Of a DNA stretch of 55,615 nt, positions 27,846 through 35,192 are shown piece by piece. Numbering within the stretch: the first letter of the stretch is position 1; every line of letters starts with the position of its first letter. Made by a program: the position numbers and the translations under genes. The DNA lies in assembly GCF_019219095.1 (NCBI RefSeq), contig NZ_JAHUWH010000026.1:1-55615 (forward strand), read 5' to 3'. The DNA comes from Acidovorax sp. sic0104. GTDB taxonomy: Bacteria; Pseudomonadota; Gammaproteobacteria; Burkholderiales; Burkholderiaceae_C. Below the pieces are notes generated by a model, which was not told where the DNA came from, did not search any database, and was given only the letters and a program-made list of their open reading frames with translations.

Positions 27846-28959
27846 AGGCCTGCACCGCCGCGCGGCCCACGGCCGGGTCGTCGGTGAAGAAGCCGTCGAT
27901 GCCGGCGCGCAGGTAGGCGCCGATCTCGGCCACGCTGTCGCCGCGCTGCGTGCCGTCGGTGGCGGGCGCCTTCTTCAGGCCCGCAGGCAGAAAGGCGTTT
28001 TCGGGCCGCAGGGTCCAGATGTGCACGGCCAGGCCGGCGGCGCGGGCGCGCTCCACCAGGCCCGTGGGTTCGCCGGGCAGGCCGTCCTTCACCGGCACCA
28101 CCAGGGTCTTGAACGGGCCGATGGCGTTGGCGTACGCAGCCACCTGCTGCAAGCCGCCCGGCGTGAGCAGGTCGGCATAGCTGCGCGTATTGGCCGCGCC
28201 CTGAGACACGAAGTCGTAGGGCCGGCCCGACGGCGCGACCAGTTGCACCAGGCGCACGGTGCTGAGCTTGCGAATGGCCTGCAGGTTGGCCACTTCGAAG
28301 GACTGCACGAACACGGGTGCGTCCTGGTGGTTCCAGCCGTTCTTCTCCAGCACCGCCAGCAGCGGCGCCTCCAGCGGCAGGCCGATGGACTGGAAGTAGG
28401 TGGGGTGCTTGGTCTCGGGGTAGATGCCGATGGTGCGGCCCGTCTTCGCGCTCTGGGCCCGGGCCAGGTCGATCACCTCCTGCAGCGTGGGCACCTCGAA
28501 CTGGCCGTTGTAGGCCACATTGGCGGGGCGCTGCGCGGGGATGCGCTCGCGGGCGCGCAGGGTCTTCAGTTCGGCCAGCGTGAAGTCTTCGGTGAACCAG
28601 CCGGTGATGGCCTGGCCGTCGATGGTCTTGGTGGCCTTGCGCGCGGCGAACTCGGGGCGGTCGGCCACGTCGGTGGTGGCTTCCTTGATGGCACCGTCGG
28701 TGCCCACGATGGCGATGGCGTTCTCGTGCCGGGCGACCAGCACGCCGTCCTTGGTGATCACCAGGTCGGGCTCGATGATGTCGGCGCCGTCGTCGATGGC
28801 CTTCTGGTAGGCGGCCAGCGTGTGCTCGGGCCTGAGGGCCGAGGCGCCCCGGTGGGCGATGACGGTGGGTGTGGGAGGCCAGGCTTGCTGCGCTGTGGCG
28901 TTCAGGGCTCCCACAGCCAAAACGGCTGAGACAAAAATTTTCAGAGGGGCGAGAGGCAT
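27820..28959 (-). CDS. glpQ: Periplasmic glycerophosphodiester phosphodiesterase (GlpQ-like)
   Basis: It hydrolyses glycerophosphodiesters to glycerol 3-phosphate and an alcohol. The 379-residue protein has a signal peptide (MPLAPLKIFVSAVLAVGALN, cleaved near ATA or AQQ), then a GDPD TIM barrel. Catalytic motifs are VIAHRGASALRPEHTLAAY (first His and Glu), IIEPDLVITKDGVLVARHE (Glu, Asp, second His) and IYPETKHP. Length and export fit periplasmic GlpQ rather than cytoplasmic UgpQ. The ATG at 28959 has TGGAG eight bases upstream. No glpT transporter is adjacent. Its 3' end overlaps the convergent oxidoreductase gene by 26 bases. Confidence 0.92.
   Translation of the reverse strand: MPLAPLKIFVSAVLAVGALNATAQQAWPPTPTVIAHRGASALRPEHTLAAYQKAIDDGADIIEPDLVITKDGVLVARHENAIAIVGTDGAIKEATTDVADRPEFAARKATKTIDGQAITGWFTEDFTLAELKTLRARERIPAQRPANVAYNGQFEVPTLQEVIDLARAQSAKTGRTIGIYPETKHPTYFQSIGLPLEAPLLAVLEKNGWNHQDAPVFVQSFEVANLQAIRKLSTVRLVQLVAPSGRPYDFVSQGAANTRSYADLLTPGGLQQVAAYANAIGPFKTLVVPVKDGLPGEPTGLVERARAAGLAVHIWTLRPENAFLPAGLKKAPATDGTQRGDSVAEIGAYLRAGIDGFFTDDPAVGRAAVQAFTASPTKR
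27821..27844. terminator. Perfect hairpin shared by the ends of two convergent genes
   Basis: TACCGCTTCG (27821-27830) and CGAAGCGGTA (27835-27844) form a perfect 10-bp stem with loop TCGG. The plus-strand gene stops at 27843-27845 and the minus-strand gene at 27820-27822, so each stop codon lies at the far edge of the hairpin. It probably acts as a bidirectional terminator or 3'-end protector, although no long T run follows. Confidence 0.65.
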
Positions 28960-29044
28960 TGGATCTCCAGGGCAGAGGTTGCCATGCGCACGATAGCCGG
29001 GTCGCGTGACACGTGCATGGCGTCTAACAAGCGCGCGGCCCCAG

Positions 29045-29132
29045 CCAGCGACCGCCGCGCTGGCGGTGTCCCGCTTCCCGAATTGCATCGCAATTCGAGA
29101 GAAGGGGGAAGGCGCGAAGCGACTCAGGGGGT
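29045..29132 (-). repeat. Dispersed repeat R2, long form (copy 3)
   Basis: Read on the minus strand it starts ten bases after the metW stop with CCCCCTGAGTCGCTTCGCGC and has the internal hairpin CGAATTGC-GAT-GCAATTCG (29079-29097). The hairpin arms differ from copy 1 by paired changes. Confidence 0.75.
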
Positions 29133-29142
29133 TGTGCCCGAT

Positions 29143-29727
29143 CTATGCGTGTTCAAAATGGAACACCGCCGTGCTGGCGCGCGCGTTGGGCAGCCAGCGC
29201 ACCTCCTGCCCGTCCTGCAGGCCGAAGGACTCCAGGATGCGCAGGCTGTTCTTGGTGGCCAGCACCTCGAAGTCCTTGTAGGTGCCCACGCGGATGTTGG
29301 GCGTGTCGTACCACTGGTAGGGCAGCCGCCGCGTGACGGGCATGCGCCCGCGCAGGATGGACATGCGGTTGGGCCAGTGCGCGAAGTTGGGAAACGCCAC
29401 CACGCCCGTGCGGCCCACACGCGCCGTTTCGCGCAGCATGACCTCGGCATTGCGCAGGTGCTGCAGCGTGTCGATCTGCAGCACCACGTCGAAGCTGTTG
29501 TCGCCGAACATGGCCAGGCCCTCGTCCAGGTTGAGCTGGATCACGTCGACGCCGCGCTGCACGCAGGCCAGCACGTTGGCATCGTCGATCTCCACGCCGT
29601 AGCCGCTGCAGCCTCTGCTGCGTTGCAGGTAGTCCAGCATCGCGCCGTTGCCGCAGCCCAGGTCGAGCACGCGGCTGCCTTGGGGCACCAGGCGCGCCAG
29701 GGCCTCCATCGCTGCTTTGTCGGTCAT
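29143..29727 (-). CDS. metW: Methionine biosynthesis protein MetW (methyltransferase-like)
   Basis: MetW is a SAM-methyltransferase-fold protein that accompanies MetX in many Proteobacteria. In some it is needed for full MetX activity in the acylation of homoserine. The 194-residue protein shows the glycine motif [33 protein letters not shown] and [15 protein letters not shown], then [15 protein letters not shown]. The ATG at 29727 overlaps the metX stop (ATGA), so the two are translationally coupled. Repeat R2 follows the stop. Confidence 0.93.
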   Translation of the reverse strand: MTDKAAMEALARLVPQGSRVLDLGCGNGAMLDYLQRSRGCSGYGVEIDDANVLACVQRGVDVIQLNLDEGLAMFGDNSFDVVLQIDTLQHLRNAEVMLRETARVGRTGVVAFPNFAHWPNRMSILRGRMPVTRRLPYQWYDTPNIRVGTYKDFEVLATKNSLRILESFGLQDGQEVRWLPNARASTAVFHFEHA

Positions 29728-30854
29728 GGCTGCTGCTCCTTGAAAATGCTATCGAAATATGAGCGCATTACGCCCATGTAGCGGGCGTCATCGAGCAAAA
29801 AGGCATCGTGCCCGTGCGGCGCGTCGATCTCGGCGTAGCTCACGCTGCGGCGGTTGTCGAGCAGGGCCTTGACGATCTCGCGGCTGCGCTGGGGCGAGAA
29901 GCGCCAGTCGGTGGTGAAGCTGACCAGCAGGAACCTGGCCTGCGCACGCGCCAGCGCCCGCGTGAGGTTGCCGGCATGCGAACGGGCAGGATCGAAGTAG
30001 TCGAGCGCGCGGGTGATGAGCAGGTAGGTGTTGGCGTCGAAGTAGTCGCTGAACTTGTCGCCCTGGTAGCGCAGGTAGCTTTCGATCTGGAACTCGATGT
30101 CCTGGGTGCTGTATTTCAAGTCCAGGCCTTCGCGCAGCTGCCGCCCGAATTTCTCGTTCATCACGTCATCAGACAGGTACGTGATGTGGCCAATCATGCG
30201 GGCGATGCGCAGGCCGCGCTTGGGGATCACGCCGTGGCGGTAGAAGTGGCCGCCGTGAAAGTCCGGGTCGGTCACGATGGCGCGGCGCGCCACCTCATTG
30301 AAGGCGATGTTCTCGGCCGTGAGGTTGGGCGCGCTGGCCACGACCACGGCATGGCGCATGCGCTCGGGGTATTGCAGCGTCCAGCTCAAGGCCTGCATGC
30401 CGCCCAGGCTGCCGCCCAGCACGGCGGCCAGTTGCTGGATGCCCAGGCGGTCGAGCAGACGGGCCTGGGCGTTGACCCAGTCTTCCACCGTGACCACCGG
30501 GAAGTCCGCACCGTAGACCTCGCCCGTGTCGGGGTGCTGGTGCATGGGGCCGGTGGAGCCGAAGCACGAGCCGAGATTGTTCACGCCGATGACGAAAAAG
30601 CGGTCGGTGTCCACGGGCTTGCCCGGGCCGATCATGTTGTCCCACCAGCCTTCGCTCTTGTCCTGCCCCGCGTAGACGCCCGCCACGTGGTGCGAGGCAT
30701 TGAGGGCATGGCACACGAGCACGGCGTTGGAGCGGTCGGCGTTCAGCGTGCCGTAGGTCTCGTAGGCCAGGTCGAAGGCGCGGATGGACGCACCGCTTTG
30801 CAGCGGCAGCACCTCCGGGAAATGCATGGTCTGGGGTGTGGCGATGAACGACAT
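29724..30854 (-). CDS. metX: Homoserine O-acyltransferase MetX
   Basis: It acylates homoserine in the first committed step of methionine synthesis. Many betaproteobacterial MetX enzymes use succinyl-CoA rather than acetyl-CoA; I cannot decide which from sequence alone. The alpha/beta-hydrolase-fold protein has 376 residues. It shows [26 protein letters not shown], the nucleophile in LGGSLGGMQ (Ser149), and the C-terminal [18 protein letters not shown] with the His. Start is the ATG at 30854 ([14 protein letters not shown]). It heads a two-gene metXW operon behind a 150-base leader that contains a terminator-like hairpin. Confidence 0.93.
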   Translation of the reverse strand: MSFIATPQTMHFPEVLPLQSGASIRAFDLAYETYGTLNADRSNAVLVCHALNASHHVAGVYAGQDKSEGWWDNMIGPGKPVDTDRFFVIGVNNLGSCFGSTGPMHQHPDTGEVYGADFPVVTVEDWVNAQARLLDRLGIQQLAAVLGGSLGGMQALSWTLQYPERMRHAVVVASAPNLTAENIAFNEVARRAIVTDPDFHGGHFYRHGVIPKRGLRIARMIGHITYLSDDVMNEKFGRQLREGLDLKYSTQDIEFQIESYLRYQGDKFSDYFDANTYLLITRALDYFDPARSHAGNLTRALARAQARFLLVSFTTDWRFSPQRSREIVKALLDNRRSVSYAEIDAPHGHDAFLLDDARYMGVMRSYFDSIFKEQQP

Positions 30855-30951
30855 AGTTGGAACTGGTAAGCCCTCACGTTCCACCGCTTGCATTCGCCGC
30901 AGCTCCTGGCGGGAGCCGATGTCGCCGAGGGCCAGCAAGAAGGCCCACGGC

Positions 30952-30988
30952 AAAAAAATACCCGGCGTCGCTAAAAACGAGGCCGGGC
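30952..30988 (-). terminator. Intrinsic terminator hairpin, possibly an attenuator in the metX leader
   Basis: On the minus strand CCCGGC (30987-30982) pairs with GCCGGG (30966-30961), with three further inner pairs, followed by TA and seven T. It lies downstream of a good promoter (31044-31017) and 100 bases before the metX ATG. A GCTAAA at about 31012-31007 could pair with TTTAGC in the hairpin loop region as an antiterminator. It may also simply end the upstream Mn exporter transcript. Confidence 0.65.
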
Positions 30989-31016
30989 AGGTACGTCGGA
31001 CGGGTCTTTAGCAGAA

Positions 31017-31044
31017 TTTATAAAGCGCCCGCAAGCTGTGGCAA
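31017..31044 (-). promoter_or_regulatory. Likely metX promoter
   Basis: On the minus strand TTGCCA (31044-31039) and TATAAA (31022-31017) are separated by 16 bases. Transcription would start near 31010, upstream of the terminator-like hairpin. Confidence 0.55.
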
Positions 31045-31094
31045 ATCGGCGCGTCTGGCAAATATACCAAAGCGCCCGCCACTTCGTCCATCCG

Positions 31095-31664
31095 TCACGC
31101 GCCGGCCGGCACGAAGATCGCCAGGCCGCCGAGCACCAGGAAGATCACGGCCGACACGATGTGCACCGCGCGGATCGGCACGCGGCGCGTGATGCGCTCG
31201 CCCAGCCACACCACAGGTGCGTTGGCGATCATCATCCCGAGCGTGGTGCCGGCCACCACCCACAGGTAGGCGTTGTACTGCGCGGCCAGCATGACGGTGG
31301 CGATCTGCGTCTTGTCGCCCATCTCGGCCAGGAAGAAGGCGATCAGCGTGGTGCCGAACACGCCCCAGCGCGGCGAGCCGTCGGCCTCGCCCTCATCGAG
31401 CTTGTCGGGGATCAGCATCCACACGGCCATCGCGATGAACGACGCCGCAAGGATCCAGCGCAGCACCTGCGGGCCCACGAAGGTGGTGACCCACGAGCCG
31501 ACGGCGCCGGCCAGGCCGTGATTGACCAGCGTGGCGACCAGGATGCCCAGCACGATGGGCCAGGGTTTGCGGAAACGCGCTGCGAGCACGAGCGCCAGCA
31601 GCTGCGTCTTGTCGCCCATTTCAGCGAGCGCGACGATGGCGGTGGAGATGAAAAACGGTTCCAT
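31095..31664 (-). CDS. TMEM165/GDT1-family cation (Mn2+) exporter
   Basis: A 189-residue inner-membrane protein with two homologous halves, each carrying the family motif: EMGDKT at 15-20 and 114-119. About six hydrophobic helices are evident, with a short acidic central loop (DKLDEGEADG). Bacterial members (MneA/MntX-like) export manganese, and the family also carries Ca2+. The Mn assignment is strengthened by a yybP-ykoY manganese riboswitch in its leader. The ATG at 31664 has TAGGA about eight bases upstream. Confidence 0.9.
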   Translation of the reverse strand: MEPFFISTAIVALAEMGDKTQLLALVLAARFRKPWPIVLGILVATLVNHGLAGAVGSWVTTFVGPQVLRWILAASFIAMAVWMLIPDKLDEGEADGSPRWGVFGTTLIAFFLAEMGDKTQIATVMLAAQYNAYLWVVAGTTLGMMIANAPVVWLGERITRRVPIRAVHIVSAVIFLVLGGLAIFVPAGA

Positions 31665-31734
31665 GTGGGGTCCTATCCGGCCGGATGTAGTTCGAAACGC
31701 ATTGACTGCACCCCGACTCCGGCCATTTGGATCG

Positions 31735-31865
31735 GCATACAGTCAATGGTCTCGCCCAGCTCAAGAACCGCATACGCCATAGGTTCACAGAACCCAAGTT
31801 TGTTGACGCATGCCCCCGGCGCGTTGCACACCGGGCGGGCTACTCCCCAAAGACCCGCAAATTGT
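31735..31865 (-). promoter_or_regulatory. yybP-ykoY manganese riboswitch
   Basis: On the minus strand the leader of the Mn exporter contains TTTGGGGAGTAGCCCGCCCG (from about 31855), then CGTCAACAAACTTGG, and GGGCGAGACC near 31756-31747. The GGGGAGTAGC and GGCGAGACC boxes are the signature of the Mn2+-sensing yybP-ykoY family. Downstream, CATTGACTG (31748-31740) and CAGTCAATG (31708-31700) can pair and may form the expression platform. Known members turn on Mn efflux when Mn2+ is high. Confidence 0.88.
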
Positions 31866-32109
31866 AGCCGATCCCCACTCTGGAGAGCCCGGGAGGGCTC
31901 CAGCACCCGCTGCCATGCGCATGTCACCCCCGGGTTTCCCCGTAAATAAAGGGCCAAAACGAGCCAAAAATGGCCCAAAACCCTTGCAAACCCTTGCTTT
32001 TCTGCGGATTAGACGACACAGGGGCCAAAAAACATCCACAGCCCACATAAAGTGATTGATAATGGATTCGCCCACCTGCTTGCAGGGGGCAAATTAGCTT
32101 AGCGGTGTA
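31866..32109. other. Divergent spacer upstream of the riboswitch and the first RRM gene
   Basis: This should hold the promoter of the Mn exporter (minus) and of the RRM gene (plus). GATAAT at 32059-32064 is a likely -10 for the RRM gene, and the second RRM gene has CATAAT at the matching place. No open frame looks real. Confidence 0.5.
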
Positions 32110-32196
32110 TGGTCAGTTTCGCGTCTTTGAAGTCGTCACAGGTTTGTTGATTGCGTCGGGCTCCATCGCGTTTTCATGTTTTTTCAGGAGTCCTTC
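32104..32196 (+). promoter_or_regulatory. Conserved 5' leader of RRM gene 1
   Basis: Starting at GCGGTGT, the leader contains GTCAGTTTCGCG, GGGCTCCATCGCG, TTCATGTTTTTTC and AGGAGTCCTTC before the ATG. The same blocks in the same order precede RRM gene 2, so the leader was duplicated with the gene and conserved better than neutral spacer. Confidence 0.6.
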
Positions 32197-32607
32197 ATGG
32201 GCAACAAACTCTACGTGGGCAACCTGCCCTATTCGTTCCGCGACCAAGATCTGGAACAAACCTTCAGCCAATTCGGCTCCGTCGGCAGCGCCAAGGTCAT
32301 GATGGAACGTGACACCGGCCGCTCGAAGGGCTTCGGCTTTGTGGAAATGGGCAGCGATGCAGAAGCCCAAGCCGCCATCCAAGGCGTGCATGGTCAAAAC
32401 TTCGGCGGCCGTGATCTGGTGGTCAACGAAGCCCGTCCCATGGAGCCCCGTGCTCCCCGTAGCGGCGGCTTCGGCGGCGGCAATGGTGGTGGCGGCGGTT
32501 ACGGCGGTGGCCGTAGCGGCGGTGGTGGTGGCTACGGCGGCGGCGGTTACGGCGGTGGCCGTGAAGGCGGCGGTGGTGGCTACGGCGGCGGCCGCGGCAG
32601 CTACTAA
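32197..32607 (+). CDS. Glycine-rich single-RRM RNA-binding protein (1)
   Basis: A 136-residue RNA-binding protein. One RRM (about 1-80) has RNP2 KLYVGNLPY (4-12) and RNP1 KGFGFVEM; the last RNP1 position is Met instead of the usual aromatic. A Gly-rich tail (about 90-136) is built of GGGYGGG repeats with Arg, typical of RGG/cold-inducible RNA-binding proteins. Relatives in bacteria and plants are often cold-induced RNA chaperones; that role here is inferred. The ATG at 32197 has AGGAG six bases upstream. A paralogue follows 363 bases downstream, in the same orientation. A strong terminator separates them. Confidence 0.93.
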   Translation: MGNKLYVGNLPYSFRDQDLEQTFSQFGSVGSAKVMMERDTGRSKGFGFVEMGSDAEAQAAIQGVHGQNFGGRDLVVNEARPMEPRAPRSGGFGGGNGGGGGYGGGRSGGGGGYGGGGYGGGREGGGGGYGGGRGSY

Positions 32608-32664
32608 GCCCTCAAAAAGACCTGGTCGGCGCACACCCTTCGGTGGGTGCCGCCCAAGGCAGAC

Positions 32665-32688
32665 AAGGAGCCTCAGGGCTCCTTTTTT
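32665..32688 (+). terminator. Rho-independent terminator after RRM gene 1
   Basis: AAGGAGCC (32665-32672), loop TCAG and GGCTCCTT (32677-32684) run into six T. The rest of the 363-base spacer (32608-32970) holds the promoter and leader of RRM gene 2 and no gene. Confidence 0.92.
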
Positions 32689-32868
32689 CATGGCTCAACC
32701 GATGCTGCACGGCTGGCGGGTGCCGGCCCGGCCCTGCCGCCTGGTCAGTCTCGGGCCCGGTTTTGCAAACCCGTGCTGCAGACTCGCTACAGCGCGCAAC
32801 AGCTCTTGCTTTTTCCGCAAAAGTGTGGCGCATAATGAGTTGGCGGGGCATGTCTCCGCTCCACAAGT

Positions 32869-32970
32869 CTGCGGTGTCCGTCAGTTTCGCGCTAAGAACG
32901 TCATTGAGATTAGCTGGCTGCGTTTTCGGGACTCCATCGCTTTATTCATGTGTTTTTGAGGAGTCCCTCG
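32869..32970 (+). promoter_or_regulatory. Conserved 5' leader of RRM gene 2
   Basis: GCGGTGT, GTCAGTTTCGCG, GGGACTCCATCGC, TTCATGTGTTTTTG and AGGAGTCCCTCG repeat the blocks of the first leader. A CATAAT -10 candidate lies about 40 bases before the first block, as in gene 1. Confidence 0.6.
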
Positions 32971-33489
32971 ATGGGCAACAAACTGTATGTCGGCAATCTG
33001 CCGTACTCGGTGCGCGACAGCGATCTGGAACAAGCCTTCGGCCAATTCGGTGCTGTGACCAGCGCCAAGGTCATGATGGAGCGTGACACGGGCCGCTCCA
33101 AAGGCTTCGGGTTTGTGGAGATGGGCAGCGATGCAGAAGCCCAGTCGGCCATCAACGGCATGAACGGCCAGCCATTGGGCGGTCGCTCCATCGTGGTGAA
33201 TGAAGCCCGTCCGATGGAACCCCGCCCACCCCGCAGTGGTGGTTTTGGCGGTGGTGGCGGCGGCTTTGGCGGTGGTGGCCGCAGCGGTGGCGGCGGCTAC
33301 GGAGGTGGCCGTGAGGGCGGCGGCGGCGGTGGCTATGGTGGTGGCCGCGATGGCGGCGGTGGTGGTTACGGCGGCGGCGGCCGTGGCGAAGGCGGCTTTC
33401 GCAGCCCCTACGGCTCGGGGTCGCGCAACGGCGGGGGTGGCCGCAATGGTGGTGGCGGCGGTTACGGCGGCGGCAACAGCGGCTACTGA
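32971..33489 (+). CDS. Glycine-rich single-RRM RNA-binding protein (2)
   Basis: A 172-residue paralogue of the preceding gene. The RRM is nearly identical (KLYVGNLPY, RDTGRSKGFGFVEM, VVNEARPMEPR). The tail is longer (about 90-172), with many GGGGYGGGR units, a break EGGFRSPYGSGSRN and more Gly-rich repeats. The ATG at 32971 has GAGGAG eight bases upstream. Tandem duplication including the 5' leader is evident. The Gly-rich part is repetitive DNA that could change length by slippage. Confidence 0.93.
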   Translation: MGNKLYVGNLPYSVRDSDLEQAFGQFGAVTSAKVMMERDTGRSKGFGFVEMGSDAEAQSAINGMNGQPLGGRSIVVNEARPMEPRPPRSGGFGGGGGGFGGGGRSGGGGYGGGREGGGGGGYGGGRDGGGGGYGGGGRGEGGFRSPYGSGSRNGGGGRNGGGGGYGGGNSGY

Positions 33490-33514
33490 ACCCCTGGCCC
33501 CGGCCCACAACGAC

Positions 33515-33537
33515 AAAGCCCCTGCGGGGGCTTTTTT
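33515..33537 (+). terminator. Rho-independent terminator after RRM gene 2
   Basis: AAAGCCCC (33515-33522) pairs with GGGGCTTT (33527-33534) and runs into T. It lies 26 bases after the stop codon. Confidence 0.92.
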
Positions 33538-33670
33538 CATGCCCGGCGCAACGGACTTGAACGCCCTCATTCGGTGCCAGCGGCGCAAGTACAAACAACC
33601 GATGGCCCCGGGCAAGCGCCTCGTCGTGAGCGTACCCCTTGGCGTGACGGCCCGCAGCGCCTCGGCGGGG

Positions 33671-34447
33671 CTACTCGTTCATCCGGCGCTTGCGTGGACG
33701 ACCTGCTAAGACCTTGTCGAACAACATATTGGGCAGCAGGCGCAGCAGCTTGGCGACAACGCCCATCTGCCAGGGTATGACGCGGTAGCTCACGCCCGCC
33801 ACGATGGCGCGGAAGGCGCGGTCGGCGAAGTCGCCCGGCTGCATGAGGAAGGGCATGCCGTAGCGATTCTGCTGCGTGAGCGGCGTGTCGATGTAGCCCG
33901 GGGAGATGGTGACAACGCGCACCCCATGGGGGCGCATCTCGCCGCGCAGGCTTTCGCAGTAGCTGATGACCGCCGCCTTGCTGGCACAGTAGGCGCCATG
34001 TCCCGGCAGGCCACGGATGCCCGCCACGCTGCCGATGCCCACCAGCGTACCGTTGCCGCGCTGCACCATGGCGTCGACGAAAGGGTGGAAGGTGGCGGCC
34101 AGCCCCAGGTTGTTGGTGGCGAAGGTGCGGGCCATCACATCCAGGTCATCGCGCACGGCGGTGTCCATGCCCACGCTGATGCCGGCGTTGGCGATGACCA
34201 CGTCGGGCACGCCCTGGCGCTGCAGGCAATCGCGTCCTGCGGCGACGATGCTGTCGGTCACGGACACATCGGCGCTATATATTTCATAGCTATCGGCGCT
34301 TACCCCATGCGTGCTAGCCCAGGCTTTTACTTCAGAGGTGCGGCGAGCGACCAGCGCCAGCCGGTAGCCGGCACGGTGATAGCGTAACGCCAGCGCCTGG
34401 CCGATTCCGCTGGAGGCACCGGTGATGAAGACAAGTGGGGTGGTCAT
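33671..34447 (-). CDS. Short-chain dehydrogenase/reductase
   Basis: A 258-residue SDR. The nucleotide site is TGASSGIGQALA (10-21), NAGISVG follows, and the catalytic set is Ser in GIGSVAG with YCASKAA (Tyr, Lys). The C-terminus (MGVVAKLLRLLPNMLFDKVL) resembles the membrane-associated SDR group. The substrate is unknown. Residues about 40-62 are encoded by an AT-rich stretch that matches dispersed repeat R1, so the repeat seems to have been captured into the frame. Start is the ATG at 34447. It follows lptC by 59 bases, in the position where lptA might be expected. Confidence 0.9.
   Translation of the reverse strand: MTTPLVFITGASSGIGQALALRYHRAGYRLALVARRTSEVKAWASTHGVSADSYEIYSADVSVTDSIVAAGRDCLQRQGVPDVVIANAGISVGMDTAVRDDLDVMARTFATNNLGLAATFHPFVDAMVQRGNGTLVGIGSVAGIRGLPGHGAYCASKAAVISYCESLRGEMRPHGVRVVTISPGYIDTPLTQQNRYGMPFLMQPGDFADRAFRAIVAGVSYRVIPWQMGVVAKLLRLLPNMLFDKVLAGRPRKRRMNE
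34268..34326 (-). repeat. Dispersed repeat R1 inside the SDR gene (copy 6)
   Basis: On the minus strand AAAAGCCTGGGCTAGCACGC leads to GGTAAGCGCCGATAGCTATG and AAATAT. Both ends and the AAGCGC/AGCTATGA core match R1. The codons here (ATA, TAT, GAA) are unlike the rest of the gene. Confidence 0.5.
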
Positions 34448-34506
34448 GCGGGGCTCCGGCGGGCGAGGGCAGGGATGGATGGGACAGAGCAGCCCGGACT
34501 GAGCTG

Positions 34507-35127
34507 CTACTTGGCGTTGCCGGGCTGCAGCACGCCGCGCACACGGCCTCGCAGCTGCATCACCTGGTCGAGGTTGTCATAGTCCATGCCGTCGGCGGTG
34601 AATCGGTCATTGCCGCGCGTGAGGACGACGGGCTTGTCCGAGCGCACACGCTCGGTGCCGGTGTAGGCGTGCAGGAATTCGCTGCGGAACTCCAGCCGGG
34701 GTTCGGCCGGCTTGCCCGGCTTGGGGGGCAGGGGCTCGCGGGTGACGATGGCGTTGCCAAAGAGCTGCACCTCGGAGCCGTCCGCGTTGGACAGCGCCCG
34801 ATCGGCAGTGGCCACGGTCACGCGGCCCTCGGGGGTGACGGAGCGCATGTGTACCTTGTCGATCTCCAGCGTGTCGGTGTCAGGGTAGTGCCGCCCGACT
34901 TCGCCCCGTACCTCGCTCTGCAGGCGGCCGCTGGCGTCGAAGCTTTTTACCGAGAACCCTTTCATGAAGTAGTCCGGCTGATGGCCTGGCGTGCGCTCGA
35001 TCGCTGGCAGCAGCGGGGCCGGCGCATTGCGTACCAGCCACCAAGTGCCCAACGCAAGCAGGCCCATGAGCACGACGGGCAAGTACAGCGAGAACTGGTC
35101 CCAGCTCTGGCGCACCATGCGGTTCAC
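34507..35127 (-). CDS. lptC: LPS export protein LptC
   Basis: LptC is the inner-membrane-anchored periplasmic protein that passes LPS from LptB2FG to LptA. The 206-residue protein has one N-terminal anchor helix (FSLYLPVVLMGLLALGTWWLV) and a jellyroll domain (about 50-195) with DYFMKGFSVKSFDASGRL, RGEVGRHYPDTDTLEID and MDYDNLDQVMQLRGRV. I choose the GTG at 35127 because GGAGG lies seven bases upstream; the ATG three codons later has no site. lptA and lptB, which normally follow, are not in the window; an SDR gene is next. Confidence 0.9.
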   Translation of the reverse strand: MNRMVRQSWDQFSLYLPVVLMGLLALGTWWLVRNAPAPLLPAIERTPGHQPDYFMKGFSVKSFDASGRLQSEVRGEVGRHYPDTDTLEIDKVHMRSVTPEGRVTVATADRALSNADGSEVQLFGNAIVTREPLPPKPGKPAEPRLEFRSEFLHAYTGTERVRSDKPVVLTRGNDRFTADGMDYDNLDQVMQLRGRVRGVLQPGNAK

Positions 35128-35192
35128 AGGCTCACCTCCACAGGCGTCCCACGGGGGCCATGCGGCCACAGGCTCATCGGTGCATGGCTCAT
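35124..35192 (-). CDS. Possible 22-codon bridging ORF between kdsC and lptC
   Basis: The frame begins at the ATG that overlaps the kdsC stop (ATGA, 35192-35189) and ends at a TGA that overlaps the lptC GTG (GTGA, 35127-35124). It would encode MSHAPMSLWPHGPRG followed by seven more residues. The lptC ribosome site lies inside it. It may only couple translation, or be chance. Confidence 0.3.
   Translation of the reverse strand: MSHAPMSLWPHGPRGTPVEVSL

Noticed and set aside
30952..31044. SAM-II-type riboswitch before metX
   Set aside because: A CTAAAGAC stretch recalls SAM-II, but the pseudoknot partners and spacing are not found, so only a generic attenuator is proposed.
32450..33489. CRISPR-like periodic repeats in the RRM genes
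   Set aside because: The periodicity is codon-level Gly-rich coding repeat, with no spacers or conserved repeat units.
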